A DNA stretch of 6,980 nt from Prolixibacteraceae bacterium UBA6162 (GTDB lineage: Bacteria; Bacteroidota; Bacteroidia; Bacteroidales; Prolixibacteraceae): NCBI GenBank assembly GCA_002428215.1, contig DIUI01000093.1, positions 12,504-19,483 on the forward strand, written 5' to 3'. This document shows, piece by piece, positions 1-6,354 of this stretch. The position numbers were made by a program, and so were the translations under genes. How positions within the stretch are numbered: position 1 is the stretch's first letter; each line of letters begins with the position of its first letter. Below the pieces are notes generated by a model, which saw only the letters and a list, made by a program, of their open reading frames with translations, was not told the origin of the DNA and searched no databases.

Positions 1-881
1 CCTATAAACTGTTCCCAGTCGATGGTGTTCTCGTTGGCATCTTCATGAATGGGATATACCCATGCCCCGTTGGGATCGTTTCGGTTGGTGGTTACCTCGA
101 TCAGGGTAATGGGACCCAATACCCCCTTCTCTATCGCTTCGCGGGCTTTAAGATAGGCATCGGTCTGCCGTCCCTGATGCCCCAGCTGGAAAATAATACC
201 GGCATCTTTAACAGTTTTTCTGACTTCGTAAGTCTCTTCAACCGTCCAAGTAAGCGGTTTTTCACAATAGACATGTTTCCCGGCCCGGGCAGCTTCTATG
301 GTCATGGGGCCATGCCAGTGGTCGGGCGTTGAGATTACCACTGCATCAACATCGGGTGCGTTGATAAGATCGCGGTAGTTATTGTAACGTTTTACCGGTT
401 CGCCAACCTGTCCTCCGGGAATTTCGCGCAGCAAATTGGCACCGGCCTCCTGTGCCTGAACACCATAAGTATCAAATATATCACAAACTGCGGTAACGCG
501 CACATTTAAATTTTCCTGTTCAATAAAATCGTTGTACCGATGATCGTTCGGATTGTTTTGTGCAGCCTTTTTCCAATCCTCAAGCTGCTTGGGGTGAACG
601 AATCCGATGGCCTTAGCCAACTGTTTTCCCCGAATTCCAAAACCAATCAAACCAATCCTGATCTCTTCTCCTTCCGATTTCGGAGGAGCCACTGGTTCGT
701 TGGTCGACATGTTGAGCTCCTGCGTTATAGCACTCTTTAAAAACCTGTCGTACGATTTCTTTTTATATAATCCGTATGCTACTGCACCCAGAACCGGAAC
801 TGTTGCCAACCCCTTTAAAATGTCACGGCGATGTATGTTGTTGCCTTTTCCTGCTGTTAAATCTTTGTTGTTATCTTCCAT
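1..881 (-). CDS. Gfo/Idh/MocA-family oxidoreductase, twin-arginine N-terminus, 3' end outside window
   Basis: The reading frame starts at ATG 881-879 and stays open to the window edge, giving 293 complete codons. The N-terminus carries a twin-arginine-like signal: HRRDILK at residues 17-23, then a hydrophobic stretch at about 22-39, so export by Tat or membrane anchoring is likely. After a linker the NAD(P)-binding Rossmann domain begins at about residue 74, with GLIGFGIRG at 77-85. STPDHWHGPMTIEAARAGKH (184-203) and the CEKPL motif (206-210, with the family lysine K208) are classic for this family. These enzymes act on sugars, polyols and related compounds; the substrate cannot be told from the visible part, since most of the C-terminal substrate domain is cut off. 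The gene starts 10 bp after doxX, so the two are almost certainly co-transcribed. No clear Shine-Dalgarno sequence precedes the ATG, as is common in Bacteroidota. Family assignment is firm; substrate is unknown. Confidence 0.93.
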   Translation of the reverse strand, partial: MEDNNKDLTAGKGNNIHRRDILKGLATVPVLGAVAYGLYKKKSYDRFLKSAITQELNMSTNEPVAPPKSEGEEIRIGLIGFGIRGKQLAKAIGFVHPKQLEDWKKAAQNNPNDHRYNDFIEQENLNVRVTAVCDIFDTYGVQAQEAGANLLREIPGGQVGEPVKRYNNYRDLINAPDVDAVVISTPDHWHGPMTIEAARAGKHVYCEKPLTWTVEETYEVRKTVKDAGIIFQLGHQGRQTDAYLKAREAIEKGVLGPITLIEVTTNRNDPNGAWVYPIHEDANENTIDWEQFI

Positions 882-891
882 GACAAAATAG

Positions 892-1377
892 TTATTTAAG
901 AGATTTGAAAAAGAATCGGTCGAGTCCAATAATATGGCCGGTTGGGAATAACGACAATACACCCAATGCAAGCAACTCAATGATTACCTTATCTACAATA
1001 AAGTAACTTCCTTCGCTTGGCAATGCATAGTATAGACCATGAAAAGGGGGATGAGAAAGATAGTAGAAGGCCAGCAACATTATACCTGCCCAGGTTGCAT
1101 AGCGGGTCAGAAAGCCAAGAACCAATCCCAGTCCAATAAGTACCAGTCCCCATTCGTTCAGATAGTCCACTACATTCAAAACAGCAGGATTACCTGCCAT
1201 TGCCCTGAACAGAGGTGCAAACCATCCCTGAGAGTCCATGAGGTATCCATAGGGAGTCCAGGCCGGATTGAAGACCTTAACCAACCCCTCGTATAAAAAA
1301 TGCCAGCCAATGGCCACACGCAGCAAAACCAACCAGGCCGACTGACCCGTGGACAGTTTTAAGTAATCTTTTTGCAT
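892..1377 (-). CDS. DoxX/DoxD-like integral membrane protein
   Basis: A 161-residue hydrophobic protein with four probable membrane segments at about residues 14-34, 73-91, 95-112 and 128-146. The first segment (VLLRVAIGWHFLYEGLVKVF) has the pattern typical of DoxX, and the stretch GYLMDSQGWFAPLF (44-57) recalls the DoxD subunit of archaeal thiosulfate:quinone oxidoreductase. LTRYATWAG (90-98) between segments 2 and 3 is also family-like. DoxX proteins are inner-membrane proteins tied to quinone-linked electron transfer or redox homeostasis in a few studied cases; most members have no proven role. The gene is first in a two-gene operon with the Tat-signalled oxidoreductase 10 bp downstream, so a membrane redox partner or anchor for that enzyme is a reasonable inference, not a demonstrated one. 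The ATG at 1377 follows an AT-rich leader (three near-copies of AATTT on the plus strand at 1381-1395) with no Shine-Dalgarno site. Confidence 0.88.
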   Translation of the reverse strand: MQKDYLKLSTGQSAWLVLLRVAIGWHFLYEGLVKVFNPAWTPYGYLMDSQGWFAPLFRAMAGNPAVLNVVDYLNEWGLVLIGLGLVLGFLTRYATWAGIMLLAFYYLSHPPFHGLYYALPSEGSYFIVDKVIIELLALGVLSLFPTGHIIGLDRFFFKSLK

Positions 1378-1412
1378 TGGAATTTAATTTAATTAGTCTG
1401 TCAGAGCTATTC

Positions 1413-1432
1413 TTTAGTTTCGAGGGACTAAA
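1413..1432 (-). repeat. Hairpin in the doxX leader
   Basis: The plus strand reads TTTAGT, an 8-base loop, then ACTAAA: a perfect 6-bp inverted repeat 36-55 bp upstream of the doxX ATG. The loop sequence also forms half of a longer-range repeat (1421-1429 with 1506-1515), so two mutually exclusive folds are possible in the transcript. The function is unknown and chance is possible in such AT-rich DNA. Confidence 0.25.
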
Positions 1433-1515
1433 TTTATAATTTCCAACCACAAATAAACATTACTGAGAGAATTTTCTGGTCGTATTATAATTCTTTTAAC
1501 AAAAGAGTCCCCTCG
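1421..1515. repeat. Spaced inverted repeat upstream of doxX
   Basis: CGAGGGACT at 1421-1429 is matched by AGTCCCCTCG at 1506-1515, an inverted repeat of nine pairs with one extra C, separated by 76 bp. These are the most GC-rich short words in an otherwise AT-rich gap, which makes the match somewhat more notable. It could be a paired operator site or an RNA long-range stem in the leader of the doxX operon. No known regulator site was recognised. Confidence 0.3.
1492..1506. repeat. Short perfect hairpin, TCTTTT-AAC-AAAAGA
   Basis: A 6-bp perfect stem with a 3-base loop lies in the gap between the DUF1015 gene and doxX, partly overlapping the spaced repeat arm at 1506-1515. It is AT-rich and may be of no consequence, but it adds to the density of inverted repeats in this gap. 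Confidence 0.2.
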
Positions 1516-1560
1516 CCAAGGATAGCAACCACGGCATTTTGCTTATCTATCAATAAAATA

Positions 1561-1585
1561 GATTAAAAAGTTAATCGCTTAAGCG
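1561..1585. promoter_or_regulatory. Adjacent inverted repeat and 10-bp palindrome, possible operator of the doxX operon
   Basis: GATTAA-AAAG-TTAATC (1561-1576) is a perfect 6-bp inverted repeat, immediately joined to the perfect 10-bp palindrome CGCTTAAGCG (1576-1585). Both lie just downstream, in the minus-strand sense, of the terminator that closes the DUF1015 gene and about 185-210 bp upstream of the doxX start, where a promoter and operator for doxX would be expected. I could not find a convincing -33/-7 Bacteroidota promoter pair next to them, so the operator role is inferred from position and symmetry only. Confidence 0.3.
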
Positions 1586-1593
1586 TTGGGCAT

Positions 1594-1621
1594 AAAAAAT
1601 GGGACCATTGCATGCCCCATT
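1594..1621 (-). terminator. Intrinsic terminator after the DUF1015 gene
   Basis: On the minus strand AATGGG (1621-1616) pairs with CCCATT (1603-1598). Inside it CAT (1614-1612) pairs with ATG (1608-1606) around a GCA loop, with a G-T wobble and one bulged G between the two helices. The stem runs into a six-T tract (1599-1594). It starts 23 bp after the DUF1015 stop codon, so it separates that gene from the doxX operon. Confidence 0.75.
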
Positions 1622-1643
1622 CTATTTTTAACCGATTGGTTGC

Positions 1644-2891
1644 TTAAAGATTATAAATTACCAAACCTGAACGCAACTTAGGCTCAAACCAGGTCGTTTT
1701 TGGAGGCATAATATTGCCACTGTCTGCGATATTGATCAACTGCTCCATCGATACTGGATAGAGGGCAAAGGCAGCTCTCATTTCGCCTGAATCAACCCGC
1801 TGCGCAAGTGCCTCGAGTCCACGGATTCCACCTACGAAATCAATCCGGTCGCTGGTTCTTAAATCGACAATATTCAAAATTGGTTCAAGAATTTGCCGCG
1901 AAAGTATGGTAACATCCAAAACAGCAATCGGATCGCTATCGTCGTAGGATCCCGGCAAAGCAGTAATTTTATACCATACCTTATCAATATACAGCGAGAA
2001 GGTATGAAGTTGGTTGGGACGATATACACTTTCGCCCATAGGTTCGATGGTGAAGCGCTCCGACAAAGCTTGCAGGAATCCTTCTGTATCATAACCGTTC
2101 AAATCTTTAACCAGTCTGTTGTAGTCAATAATCTGCAACTGATTATCAGGAAAATGTACCGCCATAAAATAGTTGTAGGGCTCGGACCCGCTGTGTTGGG
2201 TATTTTGCGCTCTCTTTTCCTGACCAAGTCTGGCGGCTGCAGCTGTGCGATGATGACCATCGGCTACATAGGTGAATGGGACCTGATGTTCGAACAGATA
2301 TTCAAGTCTGCCATTTATTGCCGAATCACGGATAACCCAAAGGGTATGTCCAAAACCATCTCCGGCCACAAAATCATATTCGGCCTTTTGATTTTCAGTA
2401 ATGTACTGAACTATGGCGTCGATCTCAGGAACTGCCTTGTAAGAAAAGAAAACAGGCTCAATGTTTGCATTGAGATGTCGGGTAAGCACCATCCGATCCT
2501 CTTCTTTATCGGGACGGGTTAGTTCATGCTTGCGAATTATTCCATTCCAGTAATCATCGACAGCTGCCGCACCCACGATGCCATATTGAGTTCGTCCGTT
2601 CATCGTTTGCGCGTAGATATAAAAGCAGTCGCCATCGTCGAACTTTAACCATCCTTCGTTCTTGAAGCGCTCAAAATTTTTGACAGCCTGGCCATATACC
2701 TCATCCGAGTGGATATCGGTTCCCGGAGAACAATCAATCTCTGCACGTGTAATATGCAGAAGGGAGCGCGGTTTACCCGCCGCCATTTGTTGTGCTTCTG
2801 CACTATTCATTACATCATAGGGCAGCGAAGCGGTCTCTTCAACATGTTCGGCAGGCGGTCTTAGCCCCCTGAAAGGTTTAACTATAGCCAT
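1644..2891 (-). CDS. DUF1015 family protein, likely linked to serine metabolism
   Basis: A complete 415-residue protein, the usual length for DUF1015 (PF06245). Family hallmarks are SLPYDVMNS near the start (22-30), RSLLHITRAEID (42-53), the charged block RKHELTRPDKEEDR (120-133), the DGHHR motif (211-215) followed by an alanine-rich helix, and MPPKTTWFEPKLRSGL at the C-terminal end (395-410). There is no signal peptide or membrane segment, so it is probably cytoplasmic. The biochemical role is not established for the family as far as I know. DGHHR resembles the nucleotide-handling motif of ParB/sulfiredoxin-fold proteins, which include free-serine kinases (SerK, SbnI). Together with its place behind serC-serA, this suggests an enzyme acting on serine or phosphoserine, or a regulator of that pathway; this is inference. 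A 159-bp gap with a candidate promoter separates it from serA, so it may be transcribed both by read-through and on its own. The ATG at 2891 fits the conserved N-terminus MAIVKPFRGLRP. Confidence 0.93.
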   Translation of the reverse strand: MAIVKPFRGLRPPAEHVEETASLPYDVMNSAEAQQMAAGKPRSLLHITRAEIDCSPGTDIHSDEVYGQAVKNFERFKNEGWLKFDDGDCFYIYAQTMNGRTQYGIVGAAAVDDYWNGIIRKHELTRPDKEEDRMVLTRHLNANIEPVFFSYKAVPEIDAIVQYITENQKAEYDFVAGDGFGHTLWVIRDSAINGRLEYLFEHQVPFTYVADGHHRTAAAARLGQEKRAQNTQHSGSEPYNYFMAVHFPDNQLQIIDYNRLVKDLNGYDTEGFLQALSERFTIEPMGESVYRPNQLHTFSLYIDKVWYKITALPGSYDDSDPIAVLDVTILSRQILEPILNIVDLRTSDRIDFVGGIRGLEALAQRVDSGEMRAAFALYPVSMEQLINIADSGNIMPPKTTWFEPKLRSGLVIYNL

Positions 2892-2929
2892 TTAAGTATA
2901 ATCTAATAATTTTTATTTCCGTAGTTAAC

Positions 2930-2944
2930 GATGCAATATGCATC
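2930..2944. repeat. Perfect inverted repeat GATGCA-ATA-TGCATC in the DUF1015 leader
   Basis: A perfect 6-bp inverted repeat around a 3-bp centre lies 39-53 bp upstream of the DUF1015 start and just downstream of the candidate promoter at 2970-3000. The position fits either a repressor operator or a small leader hairpin. No known regulator site is recognised. Confidence 0.35.
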
Positions 2945-2969
2945 CTCAATATTCGATCGTTCTGCAAGG

Positions 2970-3000
2970 CAAATAAATAACAAAAACAGGTCATTGCAAA
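2970..3000 (-). promoter_or_regulatory. Candidate Bacteroidota-type promoter for the DUF1015 gene
   Basis: On the minus strand TTTG (3000-2997) is followed after exactly 19 bp by TTTATTTG (2977-2970). The Bacteroidota housekeeping pattern is TTTG at -33 and TAnnTTTG at -7 with 19-21 bp between, so only one consensus base of the -7 box is missed. It would give a leader of roughly 70 nt before the DUF1015 ATG at 2891. The motif is short and the DNA AT-rich, so confidence is moderate at best. Confidence 0.38.
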
Positions 3001-3027
3001 CAGCACCGTTCAGGAACCCTTTAAATG

Positions 3028-3044
3028 GAATGTAAAAAACATTC
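3028..3044. repeat. AT-rich hairpin just after serA
   Basis: GAATGT-AAAAA-ACATTC forms a perfect 6-bp stem beginning 6 bp beyond the serA stop codon. In the minus-strand transcript the loop is all U and no U-tract follows the stem, so it is not a standard terminator. It may protect or trim the 3' end of the serC-serA message, or mean nothing. Confidence 0.25.
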
Positions 3045-3050
3045 AATTTC

Positions 3051-3971
3051 TTATTTATTCACCTGAAACGTGGTATCGCCAGTCCTGAAAAATTCAACAA
3101 TTTGCTCGGCAGCAGCTACCCCGGCATTGGTATTGGCCTCCATGGTTTGCGCACCCAACTTTTTAGGGGTAGCAAAATAACGCCCCGGGAACTGCTCCAC
3201 AAACAGCGACTTCATGGCAGGTTCAACATCGGTCAGGTATTTCACATCTTTGCGCTCCTGCATAAACCGAATAAGATCATCTTCGTTAATTACCTCCTTG
3301 CGGGCGGTATTTATGATAATTGCATTCGACCGCAAATTCGACAGCACTGGGTAACTTACCGACTTGATATGTTCTCCCTTTGCAGGCACGTGGATTGACA
3401 CAACATCACTTTTACGATAGAGATCCTCAAGCGAATGGGTAACTTTTAAACCAATGGCTGCTGCCGCCTCACGACTGTAGCGGGTATACACGATGACTTT
3501 CATGCCAAGAGCCCGGGCAATCCGAAAGACATTGCGGGCAACAAATCCGAAGCCATGCAACCCTATCGTACGTCCCCTTAGTTCGCCACCAGTCTTACCT
3601 GAGTACAATTCCCGAACGCCATAAATGGCAAGACCAACTGCAAGTTCGGCAACAGCATTTGCATTTTGCCCGGGAGTATTCATTACAACAATCCCCTTCT
3701 GGCTGGCGGCTGCGATGTCGATATTGTCGTAACCAGCACCTGCTCTGACCACAATTTTAAGGTTCGGGGCAGAGGCAAGCACAACCGCATCAATTATGTC
3801 GCTTCGAACAATCAGAGCATCTGCCTTTTGAACCGCATCCAACAATTCTTGACGGGAGCTGTACGATTCAAGTACATCAAAGTTGTGACCGGCCTTTTTT
3901 ACCACCTTGCGAATCTTATCGAGAGCCGCAGATGCAAAAGGCTTATCAGTAGCTACCAATACTGTTGCCAT
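3051..3971 (-). CDS. serA: D-3-phosphoglycerate dehydrogenase, short ACT-less type with lysine at the catalytic histidine position
   Basis: SerA oxidises 3-phosphoglycerate to 3-phosphohydroxypyruvate with a nicotinamide cofactor, the first step of serine synthesis in the cytoplasm. The 306-residue protein has the two-domain D-2-hydroxyacid dehydrogenase layout and lacks the C-terminal ACT domain that gives longer SerA enzymes serine feedback. VRAGAGYDNIDIAAASQKGI (75-94) and the following NTPGQNANAVAELAVGL (98-114) form the substrate region. The Rossmann loop is GFGFVA (140-145), ending in Ala rather than the third Gly, and the second strand ends VYTRY (161-165) without the acidic residue usual for NAD. 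Catalytic Arg (NTAR, R224) and Glu (DVEP, E250) are present, but the usual TPH motif is TPKKLGAQT (268-276), with lysine for histidine as in the type IIIK enzymes known from Bacteroides and Entamoeba. It follows serC by 15 bp, with AGGA about 11 nt before the ATG. Confidence 0.93.
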   Translation of the reverse strand: MATVLVATDKPFASAALDKIRKVVKKAGHNFDVLESYSSRQELLDAVQKADALIVRSDIIDAVVLASAPNLKIVVRAGAGYDNIDIAAASQKGIVVMNTPGQNANAVAELAVGLAIYGVRELYSGKTGGELRGRTIGLHGFGFVARNVFRIARALGMKVIVYTRYSREAAAAIGLKVTHSLEDLYRKSDVVSIHVPAKGEHIKSVSYPVLSNLRSNAIIINTARKEVINEDDLIRFMQERKDVKYLTDVEPAMKSLFVEQFPGRYFATPKKLGAQTMEANTNAGVAAAEQIVEFFRTGDTTFQVNK

Positions 3972-3986
3972 AATCCGAAAATCCTG

Positions 3987-5060
3987 TTATTGTTGCTTTT
4001 CAAATTCCTGCATTGCCGAAACCAAAGCCTGAACACTCTCAACAGGCATGGCATTGTACAGCGACGCCCTGAATCCACCAACAGAACGGTGACCCTTTAA
4101 TCCAACCATTCCTTTCGACGTTGCGAAATCACTGAACCCCTTTTCAAGTTCAGCATACTCAGGTTTCATTACAAAAATCACATTCATAAGGGAGCGATCG
4201 GCAGGATCGGGTACAGTAGACATGAACAATTTGTTGCGGTCGATCTCCTGATAGAGCAAATCGGCTTTCATTCGATTTATCTTTTCGATTTCTTCAACTC
4301 CGCCAAGCTCTTTGAGCCATTTAAGCGTTTGTAGTGCACCAAAAATCGGAACCGTAGCTGGAGTATTGAACATTGAGTCGTTGGCAATATGGGTACGGTA
4401 GTCAAGCATGGTAGGAATTGGACGGCTAACTTTGCCGAGTGCATCATCCTTCACAATTATTAATGTTGCTCCCGATGGTCCAAGATTTTTTTGAGCACCC
4501 GCATAGATCAAATGATACTTTGAAACATCAACCGGACGACTGAAGATATCGGACGACATGTCGCAAATAAGTGGCACATCAACTTCAGGATCTTTGAATA
4601 TCTCTGTTCCATAAATCGTATTGTTCGACGTATAGTGGAAATAATCGACATCTTTGGGCACCACATACCCTTTGGGAATATAGTTGAAGTTTTTGTCTTT
4701 GGAGGAGGCAACTTCGATGGTTTCACCCACATAGGTCTTTGCCTCTTTGAGGGCCTTAGACGCCCAGGTTCCTGTATTAAGATATGCAGCACGAACTTCA
4801 AGAAAGTTCATCGGGGCCATCAGAAACTGCAAACTTGCGCCTCCCTGTAAAAACAGAACAGAGTAGCCATCCGGAACCTGCAGCAACTCTTTAACCAGGC
4901 TACGGGCATCTTCCATAACTGCAACAAATTCCTTACTGCGATGGGACACTTCCATAACCGACAATCCTGTACCGGCAAAATTCATTATCGCTTCCGACGT
5001 GTTCTGTTTGGTAAACTCTGGAAGAATCGATGGGCCTGCTGAAAAGTTGTGCTTTTTCAT
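3987..5060 (-). CDS. serC: Phosphoserine aminotransferase
   Basis: SerC is a cytoplasmic PLP-dependent aminotransferase that converts 3-phosphohydroxypyruvate and glutamate to O-phosphoserine and 2-oxoglutarate; the same enzyme serves pyridoxal phosphate synthesis in many bacteria. At 357 residues it matches the usual family length. The N-terminal [11 protein letters not shown] (4-14), VSHRSKEF (38-45), [10 protein letters not shown] (70-79), the PLP lysine K191 within [10 protein letters not shown] (188-197), and the C-terminal [16 protein letters not shown] (322-337) are all characteristic. The start ATG at 5060 places HNFSAGP right at the N-terminus, as in known SerC proteins. It is the first gene of a tight operon with serA, 15 bp downstream. 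The 211-bp gap upstream of it, after gcvT, holds no clear promoter by the Bacteroidota consensus but does contain a GC-rich hairpin close to the start. Confidence 0.97.
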   Translation of the reverse strand: MKKHNFSAGPSILPEFTKQNTSEAIMNFAGTGLSVMEVSHRSKEFVAVMEDARSLVKELLQVPDGYSVLFLQGGASLQFLMAPMNFLEVRAAYLNTGTWASKALKEAKTYVGETIEVASSKDKNFNYIPKGYVVPKDVDYFHYTSNNTIYGTEIFKDPEVDVPLICDMSSDIFSRPVDVSKYHLIYAGAQKNLGPSGATLIIVKDDALGKVSRPIPTMLDYRTHIANDSMFNTPATVPIFGALQTLKWLKELGGVEEIEKINRMKADLLYQEIDRNKLFMSTVPDPADRSLMNVIFVMKPEYAELEKGFSDFATSKGMVGLKGHRSVGGFRASLYNAMPVESVQALVSAMQEFEKQQ

Positions 5061-5087
5061 ATGAGTAACTGTTTTGGTTTTAATTAC

Positions 5088-5104
5088 CCGGCGAAAAACG
5101 CCAG
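5088..5104 (-). promoter_or_regulatory. GC-rich leader hairpin upstream of serC
   Basis: In the minus-strand transcript CUGGCG pairs with CGCCGG around a UUUUU loop: six pairs, one of them a G-U wobble. It lies 27 nt before the serC ATG in otherwise AT-rich DNA. No U-tract follows the stem, so it is not a normal terminator. It could be a leader structure affecting serC translation or stability; this is a guess from position. Confidence 0.3.
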
Positions 5105-5179
5105 ATTTGGAAAATTATAGCCTGATGGTATATTGTTTGAATCGGGCTCTGCTCGGTTGCAAATTGGTTAATGAACGAA

Positions 5180-5195
5180 AGGATGAAATTATCCT
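5180..5195. repeat. Short inverted repeat in the gcvT-serC gap
   Basis: AGGAT-GAAATT-ATCCT is a perfect 5-bp inverted repeat in the middle of the 211-bp gap between gcvT and serC. It could be a weak hairpin or operator half-sites. Nothing else in the gap was recognised apart from the hairpin at 5088-5104 and an isolated TATAAT on the minus strand (5119-5114) without a matching upstream box. Confidence 0.2.
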
Positions 5196-5271
5196 GAATG
5201 TTTAGCAAAGAAAATCAATCATAGCTTATTATGAGTGTTTCAGTTTGGAAGACAGGCAATATTGACAAAAA

Positions 5272-6354
5272 TTAAATAAACGGTGTTTTAACAATCTCGG
5301 CAGGTATTTTTTTGTCACGAACACCCACAAAAACCGATGTTCCAAAAGCAGCGTAGGATTTGTCGACATATCCTAACCCAATACCATATCCAAGTATGGG
5401 AGACATGGTTCCTGAAGTTACCTTGCCAATCTGTGTACCTTCGGCATTATAGAGAGGGTAATCCTTCCTTGGGATTCCCCTTTCCATCATTCGGAATCCT
5501 CGAAGTCTGCGTGGCACTCCTTCTTTCTGCTGCATGGCGAGAAATTCGCGGTCGATGAATTTCCTGTCACCGTTAAATTTGGTAATCCAGCCTAAGCCAG
5601 CTTCCAGAGGTGAAGTAGTTTCATCAATGTCGTTGCCATACAAACAATAGCCCATCTCGAGCCGCAGGGTATCCCGAGCACCCAATCCTATCGGCCTGAT
5701 GTTTTCGGTGCGGCCTGCTTCAAAAAGCGCAGTCCAGATCTTAACGGCATCGCTGTTGTGCATATAGAGTTCAAACCCACCTGCACCGGTATATCCGGTG
5801 TTGGAAATTATAACGTCAGGAACACCGGCGAGCTCCCCTACTACAAATGTGTAGTACTTTATTTCAGAAAGATTGATCGGAGTTATTCGCTGAAGTACTT
5901 CCAGAGCTTTGGGACCTTGAACAGCCAGCTGACTCATTCTGTCGGAAGCATTCTCCAGCTCGGCCCCTATGCTGTTTTGCTGATTAATCCATGCCCAATC
6001 CTTCTCAAGATTGGCTGCATTAACAACCATCATATACTTTTCGGGATCATAGCAATAGAGAACAAAATCATCTACAATACCACCCTTTCCGTTAGGAAGA
6101 CAGCTATACTGCGCTTGACCCGGCAACAAAAGCGAGGGCGCGTTGGAGCCAATTTTGCGAAGCAATTCAAGGGCTCTGGGGCCTTTCACCCAAATTTCCC
6201 CCATGTGGGAGACATCGAAGACACCAACACCGTTCCGAACAATCATGTGCTCCTCAACAATACCCGAAAACTCAATGGGCAGCTCAAAACCGGCAAAATT
6301 GACCATTTTGCCGCCGGCAGCCTTATGTAACGCATTAAATGCCGTTGCCTTCAT
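5272..6354 (-). CDS. gcvT: Glycine cleavage system T protein (aminomethyltransferase)
   Basis: GcvT takes the aminomethyl group held on lipoylated H protein, transfers the one-carbon unit to tetrahydrofolate to give 5,10-methylene-THF, and releases ammonia. The 360-residue length is normal. Visible hallmarks are [16 protein letters not shown] (17-32), [13 protein letters not shown] (46-58), [10 protein letters not shown] (91-100, containing the family's catalytic Asp), [12 protein letters not shown] (186-197), [18 protein letters not shown] (223-240) and [13 protein letters not shown] (310-322). TGYTG is followed by AGG where many homologues have Glu, which I take as a lineage variant. The start at 6354 gives the usual distance to the FAGF motif. 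Genes for the H and P proteins are not in the window. The nearby serC-serA pair fits, since serine is the main source of glycine and one-carbon units. No glycine riboswitch consensus was found in the upstream gap. Confidence 0.96.
   Translation of the reverse strand: MKATAFNALHKAAGGKMVNFAGFELPIEFSGIVEEHMIVRNGVGVFDVSHMGEIWVKGPRALELLRKIGSNAPSLLLPGQAQYSCLPNGKGGIVDDFVLYCYDPEKYMMVVNAANLEKDWAWINQQNSIGAELENASDRMSQLAVQGPKALEVLQRITPINLSEIKYYTFVVGELAGVPDVIISNTGYTGAGGFELYMHNSDAVKIWTALFEAGRTENIRPIGLGARDTLRLEMGYCLYGNDIDETTSPLEAGLGWITKFNGDRKFIDREFLAMQQKEGVPRRLRGFRMMERGIPRKDYPLYNAEGTQIGKVTSGTMSPILGYGIGLGYVDKSYAAFGTSVFVGVRDKKIPAEIVKTPFI

Noticed and set aside
1437..1500. Bacteroidota promoter for doxX using TTTATTTG (minus strand) near 1457-1450
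   Set aside because: No TTTG was found 19-21 bp upstream of it, so only half of the pattern is present.
1893..2522. A 209-codon open frame on the plus strand
   Set aside because: It lies wholly antisense to the well-supported DUF1015 gene, shows no domain pattern, and is explained by codon structure of the opposite strand.
3666..4100. A 144-codon plus-strand frame spanning the serC-serA junction
   Set aside because: It is antisense to two solidly identified genes and shows no domain or plausible initiation signal.
5114..5119. TATAAT on the minus strand upstream of serC as a -10 box
   Set aside because: There is no matching TTGACA-like or TTTG box at proper spacing, and Bacteroidota promoters do not follow the E. 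coli consensus.
5758..6330. A 190-codon open frame on the plus strand
   Set aside because: It is antisense to gcvT, whose family motifs run through the whole region; the plus-strand peptide has no recognisable features.
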